From the NCBI GenBank assembly GCA_030761205.1, contig JAULJL010000038.1, positions 1,178,001-1,242,000 on the forward strand: a stretch of 64,000 bases of DNA. Reading direction: 5' to 3'. Below, one piece after another: positions 60,003 to 64,000 of the stretch (positions are counted from its first letter, which is position 1; every line of letters begins with the position of its first letter). The translations under genes were made by a program, and so were the position numbers. This DNA is from Fremontodendron californicum. Lineage: Eukaryota > Streptophyta > Magnoliopsida > Malvales > Malvaceae. The notes under the pieces were generated by a model, which saw nothing but the letters and a program-made list of their open reading frames with translations, had not been told where the DNA came from and searched no databases.

Positions 60003-61493
60003 TGATGGAGACTCAATTAAGAGTTGTAAACCCAAGTGCAGGTTATGTTCAAGTAATAAATTCTCGGGTGTCCGAGGTCGAACCACAGGGAAGCGTACTA
60101 GTAAGTATAAGTTTATAAATATATATGAAAAAGAAAATAAACAAGATATTAGGGAATCAATAACAAAGAAAGTAAACAAGATATTAGAGAACAAAATAAA
60201 CAAAATAACATAAAAGAAATTAAACAAGATATAAAAAATAATAAGAAAGGATGTTGAGGTTAGAGAATCCACTCTTGGTGTTATGCTAAGATTAATCTTG
60301 TTTTATTACACAATTGAAATCCACACATAAAGGAGGTTCCAATCGGAAGGTTTAGCAATTCAGTCCAAATTGTCCAACGTCCATAGCATATGATATTATG
60401 TTCATTTGGTGTCCTCAAAACTCATAAAAAGAGTCCAAGCATTCCTTATGCCAAGGTATATGTCTACAACAAATCAAGGTTATGAAACCAAGCATTTACT
60501 GTGCCATTTTCATTGTCAATAATGAATCAAGATCCCTACTTTGCAAGTATGATTTTAAACCAAAAGAAAATATTATCTATACTAGTGTTTATAAATTTTA
60601 GCTCATGTTTAAGAGACTAACCTTAGCATTTACCAAGAGCTTCACCTCATCACCTCAACAATATGATTAGCAACACATACTAGATATGAATAAAATGAAA
60701 AGAAATGTAAGAAGCATAAGTAAATAAAGAAAAAGAAAACTAGAGAAAGGAAAGAAGAAGAAAACCTAGAGAATTACATTGCAATGGCTAATATCCTACC
60801 AATGTATCAATGTATCCCAATACTCATCCAAGGCCCTCTATTTATACACATTTTGGAGGGCTAAATGACAAGAGACAAGCTTTACAAATTTCAAAGGTAG
60901 GTATAATAGGTGGGTGCATTTTTCTAACAATTTTCGTCATATTGTATGACAATTCTGATCAGCCAGCTTGATGGTCGATTTTGTCAATGTTGGAGGCTCG
61001 ATCTGATAAAATGGTCTTCTAGAAAAATATACCCCTATCAGTTACGGATCCATAGCCGTTGGAATCAGATCATTTGCGCACGTGGATCGGAAGATATGGT
61101 CAAAATACCAAAACGGTGCAGAACAGACGTCATTGCACATCAGCCAACTTGATGGTCGATTTCGCTAGGGAAAACGACTCCGTTTCAAGAAGTGTAAAAC
61201 ATGAAAAAGATAGATATGCCTCTTAGGTTTGCAGGGATACAAAGTTCAGCCTTATTGCTTCAGTGAAACTCGAGATATAGCTGATATGGCAAAAGGTGTC
61301 GGAACTGGAACTGATCTGGATTTGCCCTTAATTCTAGTAATCTGAAATCACTCAAAGAAACTTGTGAAAAACACCAAATTACATAAAAATATAAAAGATC
61401 ATAAACACAATTAGACTAAACAATAATAACTCGTATTTGACACAAAACAATAATAAAACATAACTAAAAACTATATAATTATACGAGTTATCA
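60003..61493 (-). mobile_element. 3' LTR of the second element (1491 bp, chimeric)
   Basis: From about 60720 to 61493 it matches 50625-51396 of the first element at high identity. From 60003 to about 60720 it is largely different, though the order of short words near the end (TGAT, CAAGTA, GGTCGA, CAGGGA) is similar. The ORF at 59970-60272 spans the satellite junction and is not a gene. Confidence 0.8.
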
Positions 61494-62280
61494 CACCCCC
61501 ATACTTAGATTGTTGCTAGTCCCTAGCAACGACTCAATAAAAATAAAATAAGAAAATCTAATCTAATCCATTTTCGTAGGAAATCACGGTGGCACTTAGC
61601 ATGTGACACAAGCCTTTAAACCCCTAGGTGTCCCTAGTGGACGAGTTTAGTCTCGTGAGGGTTTACTAGGACGATACCCACAAACATTGAAGACATAAGA
61701 AAAACTAAAAATAATAATTATAACTAATCCTTCCAATATAAATTAGAGATAATCATTGGACAAGTCTTAAAAACTAATCAATAGCTTAAAGAAATTCACA
61801 AAAAATCTTGCTTGAATGTAAATAGTTTGAGTTAAGCCAATAATAACATAACATATTTCAATCAAAATAGTGTATATTCAAACTTAATCTCAACTTCTCA
61901 CATGGGATACTCTCTTGATTTTCACTCTTTAAAGTAGTGGTAAAGTGTTTACACTCAATCAATCTCATGAAAACACTTCTACCATATGCTTGCTTGTCCA
62001 CCTATTCTCCACTATTTAGATCATACAACTTCATAAATCAAGAGGTCTTTATTCAAGGTTGTAATGGGGCCAAAGGGTTATAATGTGGTTAAAGAACAAA
62101 AGGATAAAGATATCACAAAGGTTCCAAAGAGTTCATAGATTTTAGAGACATAATAAGATCATACAAATAAAACTTCTCAAAACTCTTATAAAGCACATAA
62201 TAACATAGGCTAAATATTCATGTTGAGCCTTTGCATCATTCTAACCAACTTTGTAACATCTTTTTCTAGAAGTTCAAGAG

Positions 62281-62317
<37 letters not shown>

Positions 62318-63305
62318 GGGAATGTATTTGACAATGATCCCTTTCTTTTTCTCTTGACTTTTTCTTTTCTTTTCTTTCCCCCACACTTATCTTTTGTTTC
62401 TAACCCAAATTTTCAAATAAAAATATCCCTTGTTTTTTTGCAATATGTCTCAAAATATAAAATTCATCTTTAGAACAAGGGTAAGGATATAAGCATATTT
62501 AGGCTAGGTGTAAGTTGTGGTTACCAATAAAACATCATATTTAATGTAGGCTCAAATTGGCTCACTAGTGGGGATGTTCTCGTAGAACATTAATAATGGA
62601 TGGCTGTTTGGCTCTGGTTATAATCCTAATGCCTCTATCATATTCATGTTGTCACATGTATCAATATAGTCTCAAACGGTTTAAAGCAAGTTCTAGAGAA
62701 TCATGTAATCATAAGAGCACTCAAGAAAGAAATTAGATTGATTTGTATAATGCATCAATCATTATAGGCTCAAAAACTCACAAAGATGATTATACAAGTC
62801 AGATTAAGTCTAAACATGCTTCTTTCTCAATCAACATATCATATTAACATTGGCTCATAAAAAGGTTGACATCAAGCTCAATTCTCATGAAAATCTTCTC
62901 ACTAATAAATCTGTTTTAGACTTATGCAATTCATATCTCATCATTGTATTGAAAGTAACTAAAAAAAACACACTAAGTCTAAACATGCTTTTTTTTTTTT
63001 TTTTTTTTGTTTTTTTTTTGTTTTTTTTGTTTTTTTTTTTAAAGAAGAAGATTAAATCAAACTGACAAGGTATGTCTCAAGTCTCCCTTACTCAGACCTT
63101 GTTCAGAATGAATACTTCTAAATGTCTTAAAACACAACAATTTTTTTTTTTTTTTTTTTTAACAAAATATGTCCCTTACCCCCTACTAAAATATGACATT
63201 GTCCCCAATGTCAAATTTTAAAGGTAGAATTTAGGAGATATTACCTGCAGAGGTTTCTAACCACTTATTATAACTGAGACACAACAAGCAAGATGTTAGA
63301 TAATG
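61494..63305 (-). other. Non-coding 3' internal region of the second element
   Basis: Homologous to 51397-53442 of the first element, with many small indels and long homopolymers (poly-T at 62285-62312 and 62989-63041). The ~100-bp unit duplicated in element one (53146-53345) is single here (63058-63160). No supported gene; the frame at 62850-63065 runs into poly-T. Confidence 0.75.
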
Positions 63306-63953
63306 TCACAAAGACAAAGTGCAATCCACTCCTTGCTCGTCCATATCTCTTTTTCTTTTTCCGAGCGTTTGCGAAACAACCGTAGCAGATAAACACTCAT
63401 AAGCTTGTAGCTTTTTGAGTAAATCTTCAATGGTTGTAGCAGAAATTATGGTTCTCCTTGCCTCTGAAAACATGAATCCATTATCCACAGCATTATCTAA
63501 ATATGAAAGTAAATTACTAAAATAACCATTAATATTAAGCAAACCAATGGGTTTCTTATTTGTGACCAAAGATGACCAAGAAGCCACGCAAGCTATTTCT
63601 TCCAATGTACCCAGACCTCCTGGTAAGGCAATGAATGCATCGGCAGAATGGTACATGATTGTTATCCGTTCAGGGATACTCCAGACTTGTATTTCCTTAC
63701 CCACGGTAGGTCCACAAAAATCTGTGAATAGTTTTGGCACGATTCCTAGAACTGGACTTCCTCCGGCGTGTGCTGCTGTAGCGACTGCTCCCATTAAACC
63801 CGTACTACCGCCTCCATAAATCAAGCGGATCTTTTGTTGGGCAAGTATTACTCCAACTCTTATGGCTTCATCAGCGAATATGTTATTTTTCCCTGGATAA
63901 GCACCCCCAAAGACACAAATTTTTTTAATGCGCTGGGACGAAGTGTTTTCCAT
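63306..63953 (-). CDS. LOG-like protein, second retrotransposon-carried copy
   Basis: This is a 215-residue LOG-family protein almost identical to the one at 53443-54090, with the same motifs (YGGGSTGLMG, PGGLGTLEE). I count four residue differences (Ser3Asn, His43Arg, Leu84Val, Tyr to Cys near the end) and about eleven base differences in 648. The Arg at position 43 and the Val at 84 do not touch the signature motifs. An in-frame ATG upstream (63995) would give 229 residues with a Lys-rich extension, but the first copy lacks this frame, so 63953 is preferred. Both copies are intact, which is unusual for cargo of a dead-end element. Function is inferred only from family membership. Confidence 0.87.
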   Translation of the reverse strand: MENTSSQRIKKICVFGGAYPGKNNIFADEAIRVGVILAQQKIRLIYGGGSTGLMGAVATAAHAGGSPVLGIVPKLFTDFCGPTVGKEIQVWSIPERITIMYHSADAFIALPGGLGTLEEIACVASWSSLVTNKKPIGLLNINGYFSNLLSYLDNAVDNGFMFSEARRTIISATTIEDLLKKLQAYECLSATVVSQTLGKRKRDMDEQGVDCTLSL

Positions 63954-64000
63954 TTTTTTTTTCTTTTTCGAGTGCCTGAAAGAGAATGAGTACATGGTGT

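Larger units (their letters stand above)
60003..64000 (-). mobile_element. Second Athila-derived element with LOG cargo (cut by window end)
   Basis: It begins TGATGGAGACTC at 60003 directly after satellite. Its left LTR ends CGAGTTATCA at 61493, followed by the purine tract. The internal region matches that of the first element in large part (61494-61680, 61730-62960, 63060-64000), including the LOG ORF. The right part with gag, primer site and second LTR lies outside the window. The left flank is ATTAC (59998-60002), which predicts the target duplication at the far end. Confidence 0.85.

Noticed and set aside
63954..63995. N-terminal extension of the second LOG ORF
   Set aside because: It is Lys-rich from a poly-T run and out of frame in the first copy, so the shared downstream start is more likely.

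Overview
The window looks like plant nuclear heterochromatin. It holds plant LTR-retrotransposon lineages (a chromodomain Ty3/gypsy element and an Athila-type element with a tRNA-Asp primer site), solo LTRs with target-site duplications, a DNA transposon with terminal inverted repeats, and long satellite arrays. A flowering plant, probably a eudicot, is the best guess; the species cannot be named. I see no free-standing host gene, no rRNA or tRNA gene and no CRISPR array. Every coding sequence I can support lies inside a mobile element.

Layout. 1-1739: LTR of a Tekay/Del-like gypsy element. 1740-6440: a 19-bp AT-rich satellite on both strands. 6441-10669: an LTR-like block of a probable Tat-type element with its own internal repeats. 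10670-13264: a GC-rich minisatellite that alternates with pieces of a ~177-bp satellite. 13265-16025: 19-bp satellite again. 16026-23830: decayed gypsy element (LTR piece, primer site, gag, broken pol, 3' LTR). 23831-26479 and 35401-38034: two arms of a large inverted duplication around 26480-35400, a ~177-bp satellite array whose orientation flips at an almost perfect palindrome near 27390. 35592-40297: a DNA transposon with 15-bp inverted ends, a small ORF with an RNase H1 N-terminal-like domain, and a nested solo LTR. 40355-43694 and 44855-48346: two more solo LTRs of the same family, inserted independently in opposite directions into the 19-bp satellite. 49537-58450: a complete, young, non-autonomous Athila-derived element on the minus strand. 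60003-64000: a related second element, cut by the window end.

The most interesting content is in the two Athila-derived elements. They lack protease, reverse transcriptase and integrase. Each carries an intact, intronless LOG-type ORF (cytokinin riboside 5'-monophosphate phosphoribohydrolase family) with the PGGxGTxEE signature. The complete element also carries an unrecognised 145-residue Cys-containing ORF and a truncated Athila gag. The cargo lies between two ~100-bp direct repeats. The two LOG copies differ by about 11 bases, mostly silent or third-position, which hints at constraint. A retrocopied cytokinin-activation gene amplified as retrotransposon cargo is the best candidate here for something not previously described.

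The 19-bp satellite is the substrate into which nearly everything else was inserted: target-site duplications of three elements (ATAAT, ATCTA, GTATC) are made of satellite sequence.
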